In this document: piece by piece, positions 33,138 to 41,195 of the stretch
Layout of the letters: the number at the start of each line of letters is the position of its first letter
How positions within the stretch are numbered: the stretch's first letter is position 1
Source of the DNA: an uncultured Lachnospiraceae bacterium
GTDB lineage: Bacteria; Bacillota; Clostridia; Lachnospirales; Lachnospiraceae
Length of the DNA stretch: 41,195 nucleotides
Direction: 5' to 3'
Assembly (NCBI GenBank): GCA_910583615.1
Contig: CAJTXP010000038.1
Span: 1 to 41,195 of the forward strand
Translations under genes and position numbers: made by a program
The notes under the pieces: generated by a model
What the model was told of the DNA's origin: nothing
The model's database searches: none
Seen by the model: only the letters and a program-made list of their open reading frames with translations

Positions 33138-34574
33138 ATGGCAAAAGACAAGAAGCTGGTGGAGGGCATCACCTCCATGGATGCGGACTTCGCCCAGTGG
33201 TATACGGACGTGGTGAAGAAAGCGGAACTGATCGATTACACAAGCGTAAAAGGCTGCATGGTCATTAAACCGGCCGGCTATGCGATCTGGGAAAATATCC
33301 AGAAGGAGCTGGACCGGAGGTTCAAGGAGACAGGCGTGCAGAATGTGTATCTTCCCATGTTCATTCCGGAGAGCCTGCTTCAAAAGGAAAAAGATCATGT
33401 GGAGGGCTTTGCGCCGGAGGTGGCGTGGGTGACCCACGGCGGTCTGGAGCCTCTGCAGGAGCGGATGTGTGTGCGTCCCACTTCTGAGACCCTGTTCTGT
33501 GATTTCTATGCCAATGAGATCCATTCCTACCGGGATCTGCCGAAGAATTACAACCAGTGGTGTTCGGTGGTGCGCTGGGAGAAGACTACGAGGCCGTTCT
33601 TACGTTCCAGAGAATTTCTGTGGCAGGAAGGACATACGGCGCACGCCACGGCGGAAGAGGCCGAGGAGCGGACCGTCCGTATGCTGAACGTCTATGCAGA
33701 TTTCTGCGAGGAAGTGCTGGCAATTCCCGTCATCAAGGGACAGAAGACCGACAAGGAAAAGTTCGCCGGTGCGGAGGCAACCTATACCATCGAGTCCCTG
33801 ATGCATGACGGCAAGGCGCTGCAGTCCGGTACCAGTCATAATTTCGGCGACGGTTTTGCAAAAGCCTTCGGTATCCAGTATACCGATAAGGATAATCAGC
33901 TGAAATACGTACATCAGACTTCCTGGGGCATGACCACCCGTATGATCGGAGCCATTATCATGGTTCACGGAGACGACTCCGGCCTGGTGCTGCCGCCCAG
34001 GATCGCGCCCGTTCAGACCATGATCGTGCCCGTCGCCCAGCATAAGGAGGGCGTTCTTGACAAGGCGTACGAGCTCCGCGGCCGTCTGGAGAAGACCTTC
34101 CAGGTGAAGGTGGACGATACGGATAAGAGCCCGGGCTGGAAATTTGCCGAGCAGGAGATCAAGGGCATCCCCACCCGCATCGAGATCGGGCCGAAGGACA
34201 TCGAGGCAAATCAGGCGATTATCGTCCGCCGGGATACGAGAGAGAAGATCACCGTATCGCTGGATGAACTGGAGACGAGACTCTCCGAAGTTCTTGAGAC
34301 CATGCAGAAGGATATGCTGGAGCGTGCGCGCGCACACAGGGATGCTCATACCTACGATGCGCTGACTTATGAAGAATTTACAGATACTGTTAACAACAAA
34401 CCCGGATTCGTAAGGGCCATGTGGTGCGGCGAGCAGGCGTGTGAGGATAAAATCAAGGAAGACACTACGGCTACCAGCCGCTGTATGCCCTTTGAACAGC
34501 ACCGTATATCGGATACATGCGTCTGCTGCGGAAAGCCGGCGAAAAAGCTGGTCTACTGGGGGAAAGCATATTAA
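33138..34574 (+). CDS. proS: Prolyl-tRNA synthetase, archaeal/eukaryotic-type short form
   Basis: The 478-aa class II enzyme charges tRNA-Pro. Visible are YLPMFIPESLL, the RPTSE motif of class II prolyl enzymes, RWEKTTRPFLRSREFLWQEG, HQTSWGMTTRMIGAIIMVHG and the C-terminal zinc-like segment CVCCGKPAKKLVYWGKAY. The large bacterial editing insertion is absent, which marks the short ProS type found in many clostridia. AAAGGAG precedes the ATG. cca follows after 13 nt, so the two are probably co-transcribed. Confidence 0.96.
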   Translation: MAKDKKLVEGITSMDADFAQWYTDVVKKAELIDYTSVKGCMVIKPAGYAIWENIQKELDRRFKETGVQNVYLPMFIPESLLQKEKDHVEGFAPEVAWVTHGGLEPLQERMCVRPTSETLFCDFYANEIHSYRDLPKNYNQWCSVVRWEKTTRPFLRSREFLWQEGHTAHATAEEAEERTVRMLNVYADFCEEVLAIPVIKGQKTDKEKFAGAEATYTIESLMHDGKALQSGTSHNFGDGFAKAFGIQYTDKDNQLKYVHQTSWGMTTRMIGAIIMVHGDDSGLVLPPRIAPVQTMIVPVAQHKEGVLDKAYELRGRLEKTFQVKVDDTDKSPGWKFAEQEIKGIPTRIEIGPKDIEANQAIIVRRDTREKITVSLDELETRLSEVLETMQKDMLERARAHRDAHTYDALTYEEFTDTVNNKPGFVRAMWCGEQACEDKIKEDTTATSRCMPFEQHRISDTCVCCGKPAKKLVYWGKAY

Positions 34575-34587
34575 AGAAGAAGAGGCC

Positions 34588-36000
34588 ATGATTTATATTC
34601 AGATTCCTGAAAAAGTAAATACGGTCATCCGCACACTCGCCGCGGCAGGGCATGAAGCCTATGCCGTCGGCGGGTGTGTTCGTGATGCGGTTCTCGGAAG
34701 AGAACCTGCAGACTGGGATATTACCACGTCTGCGCTGCCCATGGAGGTAAAGGCGCTTTTTGGCAGGACTATCGACACCGGGCTTCAGCACGGAACTGTA
34801 ACGGTCATGCTTGGGCACGAGGGCTTTGAGGTGACCACTTACCGGGTGGACGGCGAATATGAGGACTGCCGCCATCCGAAGGAGGTACGGTTTACCAGAA
34901 GCCTGACAGAAGACCTGAAGCGGCGGGATTTTACCATCAATGCCATGGCGTATAACGAGGAGACGGGACTGGTGGATGAATTTGACGGTACCGGGGATCT
35001 GGAAAAAGGGATCATTCGATGCGTGGGCAGAGCGGAAGAACGTTTTACGGAAGACGCCCTGCGGATGCTGCGGGCCGTCCGGTTCAGCGCCCAGCTGGGA
35101 TTTGTGCTGGAGGAGGGGACCCGCTCTGCCATCGAAAGTCTGTGCGGAAATCTGAAGAAGGTCAGTGCGGAACGGATTCAGGCAGAGCTGGTGAAACTTT
35201 TAACCTCTCCTCATCCGGAGCGGCTTCGGGAGGCGTGGGAAACCGGTATCACCCGGGTGGTGCTGCCGGAGTTTGACGCCTGCATGGCGTGCGGGCAGAA
35301 CAATCCCCATCACATCTATTCCGTGGGGGAGCATACGCTCCATGCGCTGCAGCGGATCGAAGCGGACAAGACCCTGCGCCTGGCCGTGCTGCTCCATGAT
35401 TTTGGCAAGCCGGAAGTGAAAACCACCGATGAGGCCGGAGTCGATCATTTCAAGAGGCATCAGGAAGCCGGCGGGAAGCTGGCGGAGAAGATACTGAGGC
35501 GGCTGAAGTTCGATAACGAGACGATCCGTACGGTGACAAAGCTGGTCTGGTGCCATGATTACCGTCCGGCGCTGACTCCGGCGAGGGTGCGCCGCGCCGT
35601 GAACCGGATCGGGGAGGATCTGTTTCCCCTGTATCTGAAAGTACAGCGGGCGGATATTCTGGCGCAGAATCCAAAGACACAGGAGCCGAAGCTTGAGGCG
35701 CTTCAGGAAGTCGGGCGGATTTATGAAAAGATTCTTAAGGAAAAGGACTGCATCACCTTAAAACAGCTGGCAGTAAGCGGCAGAGACCTGATGGAAGCAG
35801 GCTTCTCTCCGGGGCCGAAGCTGGGGGAGATTCTTCAGGAGCTGCTGGAACGGGTGCTTGAGGATCCGGAGAAGAATCAGAAGGAATGGCTGCTGCAGGA
35901 GGCAGTGCGAAAGTACGGAGAATCGGGTGAATGCGGATGGAAGACTGCGGATCCCGAATCGGTGTCCGACGTACAGGGAGATGAGAATGGATTTCTATAA
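34588..36000 (+). CDS. cca: CCA tRNA nucleotidyltransferase with HD domain
   Basis: The 470-aa protein adds or repairs the 3' CCA end of tRNA. The nucleotidyltransferase head has GGCVRDAVLGREPADWDITT (catalytic DxD), then GTVTVML and RRDFTINAMAYN, followed by EDALRMLRAVRFSAQLGF. An HD phosphohydrolase-like domain follows (EHTLHALQRI, AVLLHDFGKPE). ATG 34588 is chosen because AGAAGAGG lies upstream and the extension to 34441 would run through proS. The last 14 nt overlap the start of the alkyltransferase-like gene. Co-location with proS links two tRNA-charging functions. Confidence 0.94.
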   Translation: MIYIQIPEKVNTVIRTLAAAGHEAYAVGGCVRDAVLGREPADWDITTSALPMEVKALFGRTIDTGLQHGTVTVMLGHEGFEVTTYRVDGEYEDCRHPKEVRFTRSLTEDLKRRDFTINAMAYNEETGLVDEFDGTGDLEKGIIRCVGRAEERFTEDALRMLRAVRFSAQLGFVLEEGTRSAIESLCGNLKKVSAERIQAELVKLLTSPHPERLREAWETGITRVVLPEFDACMACGQNNPHHIYSVGEHTLHALQRIEADKTLRLAVLLHDFGKPEVKTTDEAGVDHFKRHQEAGGKLAEKILRRLKFDNETIRTVTKLVWCHDYRPALTPARVRRAVNRIGEDLFPLYLKVQRADILAQNPKTQEPKLEALQEVGRIYEKILKEKDCITLKQLAVSGRDLMEAGFSPGPKLGEILQELLERVLEDPEKNQKEWLLQEAVRKYGESGECGWKTADPESVSDVQGDENGFL

Positions 36001-36352
36001 AAGAATGCGTCTGGTCTGCCTTCGGATCCCGGAAGGGAATGTGGCGACCTACGGGCAGATCGCGCTGCTCTGCGGCAGGCCGAGTCACGCCAGACAGACA
36101 GGACACGGACTGAAGCTCGGCCTTGCCGGGAATGATATCCCGGCCCACCGGGTGGTGAACGCAAAAGGGGAGTTAAGCGGGGCCGGTTACTTTGAAACTC
36201 CGGATCTGCAGAAGCTGCTCCTGCAAAAGGAAGGCGTGGAGACGGTCCGGACCGGAAACGGCTGGAAAGTGGACCTGAAGAAATACAGGTGGAAGAATAC
36301 CATGGAAGAGGCGGAAGCGCTGGAACGGATCTATGAGGAGCAGCGCATATGA
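35987..36352 (+). CDS. Alkyltransferase-like protein (MGMT domain without the active cysteine)
   Basis: The 121-aa protein is the DNA-binding domain of O6-alkylguanine-DNA alkyltransferases: RIPEGNVATYGQIALLCGRP, the helix-turn-helix region and GNDIPAHRVVNAKGELSG. The methyl-accepting Cys of PCHRV is Ala here (PAHRV), so it cannot take up alkyl groups. Such ATL proteins bind O6-alkylguanine and flag it for nucleotide excision repair. Start 35987 has GGGAG 6 nt upstream; ATG 35981 would abut that site. It overlaps the end of cca by 14 nt. Confidence 0.9.
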   Translation: MDFYKRMRLVCLRIPEGNVATYGQIALLCGRPSHARQTGHGLKLGLAGNDIPAHRVVNAKGELSGAGYFETPDLQKLLLQKEGVETVRTGNGWKVDLKKYRWKNTMEEAEALERIYEEQRI

Positions 36353-36360
36353 GTCTGATG

Positions 36361-36392
36361 GAGAAGGCGGGGCAGTCGGGCCCCGCCTTCTC
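36361..36392. terminator. Bidirectional terminator-like hairpin
   Basis: GAGAAGGCGGGGC (36361-36373) pairs perfectly with GCCCCGCCTTCTC (36380-36392) between the convergent alkyltransferase-like and LysR genes. There is no clear T-run on either strand. Confidence 0.6.
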
Positions 36393-36404
36393 ATGAGTTC
36401 TCGT

Positions 36405-37295
36405 TCAGGATGCGGACATGCCGTCTCTGACATACCGGATCAATGCTTCCGCCGCATGGCTCAGATTCTGATTCTTCTTCCAGATCAGGGCATAGGAAAC
36501 GGTAACAGAAGGGTCTGTGATCCGGCGGATACAGATGGAATCCGGAGTCCGGATATCATTGGCGGAGGCAGGATAGATGGCGATGCCCACGCCCTGTTCC
36601 ACCAGCATATAGGCGTTCAGCGTATTGGAGATGCGGCAGAGAATATGGGGACGGTTTCCGGAGAGTTCAAACCATCCGGTAATCTCCTGGAGCCTGGAGC
36701 GGCGGGAAGGAATGATCAGTTCAAAGGGGGACAGCTTTTCCAGCCGGATGGTGTCACCGTCTTCCAGAGCCAGCGGATGGTCTTTCGGCAGGATGGCTAC
36801 CCACGGTTCGTCATACACCGGTAAGACGCTCAGTCCTTCCGTGCTGTAGGGCGATGTGATGATTCCGAGGTCACAGAGCCCTTTTGTGACCCGGTCGGTC
36901 ACTTCGTCGGAACTTCCGTTCCACAGGTCGTACTGTACATGGGGATGAAGTTTGTGAAAGCCGGCGATCCATTCGGAAATCAGGCGCGGCGCATGTCCTT
37001 CCACGGAAGCCAGGTACAGCGTTCCCGTAAGTCCGGTATGGAGTTCCCGGATTCCTTCCGCAGAGCGTCTTGCCAGTTCCAGAATCTGGACGGCGTACTG
37101 GGAAAACAGCACGCCCTCCTCTGTGAGTTTCAGCATATGGGGCGTCCGGTGAAAAAGCCGGGCGCCCAGTTCTTTTTCCAGATCCTGGATCTGCCGGCTC
37201 AGAGGCGGCTGTGCCATGTGCAGCTTTTCCGCCGCTTTTGTAAAATTCAATTCTTCTGCCACCGCCATAAAATATCGGATATGCCGCAGTTCCAT
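36405..37295 (-). CDS. LysR-family transcriptional regulator
   Basis: The 296-aa regulator has the N-terminal winged HTH (MELRHIRYFMAVAEELNF, TKAAEKLHMAQPPLSRQI, LEKELGARLFHR) and a C-terminal periplasmic-binding-like effector domain (residues 90-296). It resembles the CatR/BenM-like branch in length and in PPLSRQIQDLE. GGAGG precedes ATG 37295. It is divergent from cstA and may regulate it, although the usual shared promoter region has been split by foldback copy F, which begins only 37 nt upstream of its start. The effector is unknown. Confidence 0.92.
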   Translation of the reverse strand: MELRHIRYFMAVAEELNFTKAAEKLHMAQPPLSRQIQDLEKELGARLFHRTPHMLKLTEEGVLFSQYAVQILELARRSAEGIRELHTGLTGTLYLASVEGHAPRLISEWIAGFHKLHPHVQYDLWNGSSDEVTDRVTKGLCDLGIITSPYSTEGLSVLPVYDEPWVAILPKDHPLALEDGDTIRLEKLSPFELIIPSRRSRLQEITGWFELSGNRPHILCRISNTLNAYMLVEQGVGIAIYPASANDIRTPDSICIRRITDPSVTVSYALIWKKNQNLSHAAEALIRYVRDGMSAS

Positions 37296-37332
37296 GCCAT
37301 TTTCCTCCTCTGGCGGGCTGCCTGTAAAAGTG

Positions 37333-37549
37333 TTTCTGCTCACGGGGTGGGCGGCGGCCTGCGCCCTGGGCCTGTGTGCTCTGCGCTCGTATGGAGTGTA
37401 TCGGACACCGAAGCCTTTCTGCCTGTCTCATTCGGACAGGTTTGTTCGCCTGAGACAGACAGAAAGGCTCCGCTGTCCGCTCCAGTCCACACAGCGCTGC
37501 AGAGCACACAGGCCCAGGCCGCAGACTACCCCGCCCCGTGAACAATAAT
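37333..37549 (+). mobile_element. Foldback MITE-like element, copy F
   Basis: The 217-bp copy lies between lysR and cstA. Flanks GTAAAAGTG (37324-37332) and GTAAAAGTT (37550-37558) match at 8 of 9. The ends have drifted (TTTCTGCTCACGGGG; CCCCGTGAACAATAAT). The core reads CCTTTCTG in the left arm and CAGAAAGG in the right, again a paired change from the usual CCGTTTTG/CAAAACGG. Orientation is as in C, D and E. Confidence 0.88.
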
Positions 37550-37605
37550 GTAAAAGTTATACTAACTATACTAAAAAAGTATCGTTACTATTTCATTATA
37601 TGTAT

Positions 37606-37634
37606 TTTACAATATCCTGTCAATCTGCTAGACT
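37606..37634 (+). promoter_or_regulatory. Probable cstA promoter
   Basis: TTTACA (37606-37611) and TAGACT (37629-37634) are spaced by 17 bases, 40 nt before the cstA start. The preceding AT-rich stretch 37556-37590 contains ATACTAACTATACTAA-type repeats that could hold a LysR site; this is speculative. Confidence 0.55.
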
Positions 37635-37674
37635 GTACATAACAAAATAACGAAACTCAGTCAGGAGGGAGAAT

Positions 37675-39138
37675 ATGTTAAGTTTTTTTCTGTGCCTTGC
37701 ACTGCTGATCGGCGGCTATTTCGTATATGGAAAGATCGTCGACAACACCTTTGCCCCGGATGACAGGGAAACGCCGGCAGTACGGATCAACGACGGCGTG
37801 GACTATGTAGTCATGCCGCAGTGGAAGCTGTTTCTTGTACAGCTTTTGAATATTGCGGGTCTTGGTCCCATCTTCGGCGCCATGCAGGGAGCTTTGTGGG
37901 GGCCCATTGTATTTCTGTGGATCACCTTTGGTACGATCCTGGCAGGCGGCGTCCACGATTATTTTTCCGGCATGCTGAGCGCCCGCAACGAAGGCGTGTC
38001 CATTGCGGAGGTAACCGGTATCTACATGGGCGGCATTATGAAAAATGTCATGCGCGTGTTCAGCGTGGTCCTTCTGGTCATGGTCGGAACGGTGTTCGCA
38101 GTAGGGCCGGCAGGTCTGATCACGACGCTGATCGGCAATTCCGGCGGAGCGGGAATGCTCATCAATGTGAAAATGTGGACCTTTATCATTCTGGCCTATT
38201 ATTTTGTGGCGACCTTTATCTCTATTGACAAGATCATCGGCAAGATTTATCCGGTGTTCGGTATCTGTCTGATCGTCATGGCCATCGGTGTGGGCATCGG
38301 AATCTTTACCCATGCGGAGTACCAGATTCCGGAGATCTGGAGCCATTTCTACAACATGCATCCTAAGAGCACGCCGGTGTGGAGCTTCATGTTCATTACC
38401 GTCGCCTGCGGGGCCATCTCCGGCTTTCACTCTACGCAGAGTCCGCTGATGGCGAGATGCTTAAAAAGCGAGCGGCAGGGGCGGTTCGTATTCTACGGCG
38501 CCATGACTGCCGAGGGCGTGATCGCTCTGATCTGGGCGGCAGCAGGCTGCGCCATCTATGAGGTATCCGGCGGACTTTCTACCGGACTTTCCGAGGCTCT
38601 CGGCGCAGGACAGTCCGCGGCCATCTACGATGTGTGTGCGAAGACCATGGGCGGCATCGGCATTGCACTGGCCATGGTGGGCGTGATCGTGTGCCCCATC
38701 ACCTCCGGCGATACGGCATTTCGTTCCGCGCGTCTGACGCTGGCCGACTGGTTCGGCATGGATCAACAGGCATGGAAAAACCGTCTGGTGCTCTGCGTGC
38801 CGCTGCTGGCGGTGGGCGCTTTTGTCAGCCAGCTGGATTATTCCATCGTATGGCGTTATTTCAGCTGGACGAACCAGACGCTGGCCATGATTGTTCTGTG
38901 GACTGCCAGCATGTATCTCTTTATGGAGAAGAAAAACTACTGGATTACGGCGGTACCGGCCACTTTTATGAGCGCCGTGTCCATGACCTATTTCTTTGCA
39001 GCGCCTGAGTGCCTGAATCTGGGGACGGGTATTGCCTATCCGGTGGGCATCGTATGCGCAGTGGTCTTCTTGGGAGCGTTCCTGTTCGTGATTAAGACCA
39101 GGGATCCGAAGCCGGATTACGGAAATCTGAAAAAGTAG
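37675..39138 (+). CDS. cstA: Carbon starvation protein A family transporter
   Basis: The 487-aa integral membrane protein has about 12-14 hydrophobic segments. It belongs to the CstA/BtsT family of peptide or pyruvate transporters: DGVDYVVMPQWKLFLVQLLNIAGLGP, GPIFGAMQGALWGP, GGVHDYFSGMLSARNEG, and the C-terminal VCPITSGDTAFRSARLTLAD. It is shorter than E. coli CstA (about 700 aa), as is usual for clostridial members. AGGAGGGAG precedes the start. A divergent LysR gene is the likely regulator. A long GC hairpin follows at 39170. Confidence 0.93.
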   Translation: MLSFFLCLALLIGGYFVYGKIVDNTFAPDDRETPAVRINDGVDYVVMPQWKLFLVQLLNIAGLGPIFGAMQGALWGPIVFLWITFGTILAGGVHDYFSGMLSARNEGVSIAEVTGIYMGGIMKNVMRVFSVVLLVMVGTVFAVGPAGLITTLIGNSGGAGMLINVKMWTFIILAYYFVATFISIDKIIGKIYPVFGICLIVMAIGVGIGIFTHAEYQIPEIWSHFYNMHPKSTPVWSFMFITVACGAISGFHSTQSPLMARCLKSERQGRFVFYGAMTAEGVIALIWAAAGCAIYEVSGGLSTGLSEALGAGQSAAIYDVCAKTMGGIGIALAMVGVIVCPITSGDTAFRSARLTLADWFGMDQQAWKNRLVLCVPLLAVGAFVSQLDYSIVWRYFSWTNQTLAMIVLWTASMYLFMEKKNYWITAVPATFMSAVSMTYFFAAPECLNLGTGIAYPVGIVCAVVFLGAFLFVIKTRDPKPDYGNLKK

Positions 39139-39169
39139 GCAGTCATTGTTTTCATTTCAATTGTACATA

Positions 39170-39215
39170 CCCCGGGCAGCCGGAAGTGCGCAGTGCGCTT
39201 TCTGGCTGCCCGGGG
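39170..39215. terminator. Long GC-rich hairpin after cstA
   Basis: CCCCGGGCAGCC at 39170 pairs with GGCTGCCCGGGG ending 39215, with further inner pairing. A second hairpin (TGTTCCGGAC 39234-39243 with GTCCGGAACA 39256-39265) follows. The T-run is poor, so termination strength is uncertain. Confidence 0.6.
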
Positions 39216-39295
39216 CAGATTTGTATAAATATATGTTCCGGACAGGCGGCGCGCCGTCCGGAACATGCAGATTCATGCAGGAAAGGAAGTTTTTC

Positions 39296-40303
39296 ATGGT
39301 ATTTTATACAAAACCTCTGGGGCGGGAAAAGCTGGCGGAGGATGTTTTAAAGGCGGATCGTGCACACTGCCGGAAATACGGTCCCTGCGGCGTGGGGGAG
39401 CAGGCGCTGTATCTGAGCAGTTTTTATCTGGACCGCCGGTATTATGTGCCTTTTTCCTGCGTCGAACGCGTCTTTAAAAGGGTTGCCATGAGCCGGGGCG
39501 GTTTTACGGGAAAAGGAATGTTTGCGTCGCTGCCTTATCTGGTGGTGGTGTGCAGGGACGGCAGTGAGAAGCAGTGTCTTTTTAAACGGGAGGAGCAGGT
39601 GGACGAGCTGTTGTCCGATATCCGGAAGCATTATCCGGATATCCGGCTCCAGAGCCTGGCCGTGGAAGAGAGGCTGCGCAGGCGGGCAGAGGAAGAGGCG
39701 GCCAGAGTCCGTCCGAAGATCAGTGAAAAGGCGGAGAGCCAGATCCGGGGGCTTTTAAAAGCACGGGAGTATCTGGAGGAACGGCCGGCGCTCTACGAGG
39801 CTCTCAGCCGCAGCGCCAGGGCAAAACGGGTCAATGAGCGTTCCAATCCCGCCTATCGCTGGGCGGCGCTCGCCATCGTGCTGCTGGGGATTTTGGCAAG
39901 TCTCTATGGGCTCTGGGCGGTCGTCACCAGGGCGGGTTACGGGATCTATTTTACTCTGTTCGGGCTGGCGGCAGTCTTCCTGTTTGCGGGAGCCAATGTG
40001 CTGCCCACCGGAAAGAATAACCGTGCTTATGTGGATCGCAGGTGGCGGGAAGCCTGCGAAGCCATGGAACATCATCTGCATGGATACAGCGGCTTTCCGC
40101 TTCCCGCCCGGTATGCGCACCCGGTGGTGCTGACCCGCATGATACGGGCCATTGAGGATGCCCGGGCGGTGACGGCAGAGGAGGCCTTCGAAGTGATCAA
40201 AGAGGATCTGAAGCGTCTGAACGCCTCCGTCCAGGTGGATCAGGAGGAGTATGATGAGATCATGGCAGTGAAACCCATGTTTCTGGTGGAAGGGTACCGG
40301 TAA
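39296..40303 (+). CDS. Membrane protein of unknown function
   Basis: The 335-aa protein is not recognised. The N-terminal 120 residues look like a compact beta-rich domain (YYVPFSCVERVFKRV, LVVVCRDGSEKQCLFKREEQ), reminiscent of a PH-like fold but without firm support. A charged helical stretch follows, then two close membrane segments (about 185-207 and 213-235: LAIVLLGILASLYGLWAVV and FTLFGLAAVFLFAGANVL) and a cytoplasmic helical tail. AAAGGAAG lies before ATG 39296; the reading frame extends upstream to 39146, but that part overlaps the hairpins and is unlikely to be translated. It is probably monocistronic. Confidence 0.7.
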   Translation: MVFYTKPLGREKLAEDVLKADRAHCRKYGPCGVGEQALYLSSFYLDRRYYVPFSCVERVFKRVAMSRGGFTGKGMFASLPYLVVVCRDGSEKQCLFKREEQVDELLSDIRKHYPDIRLQSLAVEERLRRRAEEEAARVRPKISEKAESQIRGLLKAREYLEERPALYEALSRSARAKRVNERSNPAYRWAALAIVLLGILASLYGLWAVVTRAGYGIYFTLFGLAAVFLFAGANVLPTGKNNRAYVDRRWREACEAMEHHLHGYSGFPLPARYAHPVVLTRMIRAIEDARAVTAEEAFEVIKEDLKRLNASVQVDQEEYDEIMAVKPMFLVEGYR

Positions 40304-40435
40304 AAGCGGTTTCCTAATATTTGCACTGCCTGTAAGTCCGGCCCATATCGAAATAAGAATTGACCCGGATCTTCCGCTCCGTGAAGTGCGACGGCTGCGG
40401 AGAGGTCGCCGCGGAGAATCATATCCATCTAAAAA

Positions 40436-40468
40436 ACCTGCATTTCATTTAGGAGTGCAGGTATTTTT
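40436..40468. terminator. Intrinsic terminator, possibly bidirectional
   Basis: ACCTGCA (40436-40442) pairs with TGCAGGT (40456-40462), followed by TTTTT at 40464-40468; an A-run on the other side would give T on the minus strand. The rest of the 340-nt gap from 40304 to 40646 shows no supported gene. Confidence 0.6.
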
Positions 40469-40646
40469 GTCTGTCTTTACCAGGCTGAACATTGGCTGAT
40501 GTATGAAAAGTAACGAGAGAAGTAGTATGAAATTACTGAATTATACCTGTTTTTATGGTATACTGAAAAAGGTAGCCTGAGCGCTTCAGGATGTTCGGGA
40601 AAGAAATACGAAACCAGGAAATGATAATTTGGAGGATAAAAGATTA

Positions 40647-40980
40647 ATGAAATACATAATCAGCCAAAGAAACAATCTGTATACGGAAGATAACAAAGTA
40701 TATTATAATGGGAAAATGATAGAATATGAAGGTGATTTTGAAGAGGCTGTGTTAAATAAAAAGGTGGAAATTTTATAGAAGCTTTTTATCAAGGCATTTT
40801 GATAATACGATTGTTCTTACCGGAGCGGGTTCATCTTTTGGCATAGGTAAAACAGAAATTAAAGGAATGACAATGAAAAAGCTGTGGGAGGAGATTGTAA
40901 ATAAATGCGGAAAGGAATCCATAGAAAAGCTTGGAAAGAAAATTAATTATAAAAGGCTCTTCAAGGGTGATGGTGGGTAA
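40647..40980 (+). pseudogene. SIR2-like protein, frameshifted and truncated
   Basis: ATG 40647 opens a 43-codon frame (KYIISQRNNLYTEDNKVYY... to stop 40776-40778). One frame over, the sequence continues as FYRSFLSRHFDNTIVLTGAG then SSFGIGKTEIKGMTMKKLWE up to a stop at 40978-40980. NTIVLTGAGSS is the NAD-binding start of SIR2-like proteins, of the kind found in many anti-phage NADase systems. The two parts differ by a single-base shift, and the frame ends inside what looks like an ISL3-type insertion end, so the rest of the SIR2 domain is missing. GGAGG at 40631 shows it was once translated. The DNA is AT-rich compared with its neighbours. It is dead as a SIR2 enzyme. Confidence 0.7.
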
Positions 40981-41149
40981 AAAATACCCACAACCCCAGT
41001 GTTTATGCTGACTAAGCGGCTTTAGGTTTTCTGTTGGGAAGCGGAACCCTCAAATCCGAGCAGACCAGATACACCATATCCAGCATGTTCTGGATGTTTC
41101 GGAAGCCATATGCCTTGCGGACGATCAGCTTGATCTTATTGTTATACTA
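40955..41149 (-). mobile_element. ISL3-family insertion sequence remnant with transposase C-terminus
   Basis: On the minus strand, from about 41149 to the stop at 41012-41014, the frame reads NNKIKLIVRKAYGFRNIQNM then LDMVYLVCSDLRVPLPNRKP. This is typical of the C-terminal end of ISL3-type transposases (KLIVRKAYGFRN). The sequence GGCTCTTCAAGGG at 40955 looks like an ISL3-type terminal repeat, placing the IS end inside the SIR2-like gene. The transposase has no upstream part in the window: after 41149 the sequence changes to AT-rich DNA I cannot assign. Confidence 0.68.
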
Positions 41150-41195
41150 AACACCGATTAGATTTGCAGTTTATACTTTAGTTTTCATACAAAAA

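Noticed and set aside
40304..40440. Possible gene fragment with a KCDGCGEVAAENHIHL-like translation
   Set aside because: It is short, has no start or ribosome site and is interrupted by stops; it could be a decayed gene end but cannot be assigned.
40501..40515. TGAAAAGTAAC resembling the right terminus of the foldback elements
   Set aside because: It is only about 11 bp, with no adjacent arm sequence; chance similarity cannot be excluded.

Overview
The window looks like chromosome from an anaerobic gut Firmicute of the Lachnospiraceae type. This rests on the style of the fab operon (FabK as enoyl reductase, FabZ, FabT-like operators), the YtvI-like permease, the short archaeal-type ProS, the HD-domain CCA enzyme, ECF sigma factors paired with membrane anti-sigma proteins, strong GGAGG ribosome sites and moderately GC-rich coding DNA. 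No rRNA, tRNA or CRISPR array was found.

Layout. 1-1571: an AT-rich, probably acquired operon with its own promoter and terminator. It encodes an ADP-ribosyltransferase-like protein, an 80-aa protein and a SecB-like chaperone, and resembles a toxin-antitoxin-chaperone module. 1653-5036: a 1127-aa DUF4132/HEAT-type protein. 5772-7518: an ECF sigma factor with a DUF4179 membrane anti-sigma factor. 7515-10929 (minus): rarA and a YyaL-type thioredoxin-domain protein. 11370-17172: a tight four-gene operon encoding a UbiA-like prenyltransferase, a dikinase with rifampin-phosphotransferase domain order, an AMP-forming acyl ligase and a GNAT protein; it looks like an undescribed small-molecule or lipid pathway. 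An MscS channel follows (17245-18027). 18140-24010: fabH, acpP, fabK, fabD, fabG, fabF, fabZ. Both fabH and acpP have near-consensus promoters carrying a TTTGA-N3-TCAAA operator. 24120-27449: a coiled-coil repeat protein, then a second ECF sigma factor overlapping a membrane beta-propeller protein. 27782-36352: housekeeping genes mtnN, pgi, an RluA-type synthase, a YtvI/AI-2E permease (minus), proS, cca and an alkyltransferase-like protein. 36405-39138: a LysR regulator divergent from cstA. 39296-40303: an unknown membrane protein. 40647-41149: a frameshifted SIR2-like gene cut by an ISL3-type insertion remnant.

The most striking non-coding feature is a family of six dispersed, almost fully palindromic elements of about 195-218 bp (5385, 11051, 27473, 28649, 31807, 37333). 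They end in TTACTTTT...AAAAGTAAC-like termini. Four have a 9-bp flanking direct repeat matching at 8 or 9 positions, a fifth has a decayed one, and sequence changes in one arm are usually matched in the other. They behave like foldback MITEs whose hairpin is maintained. All lie at gene ends or in promoter regions, and one supplies the last residues and stop codon of the RluA-type gene.
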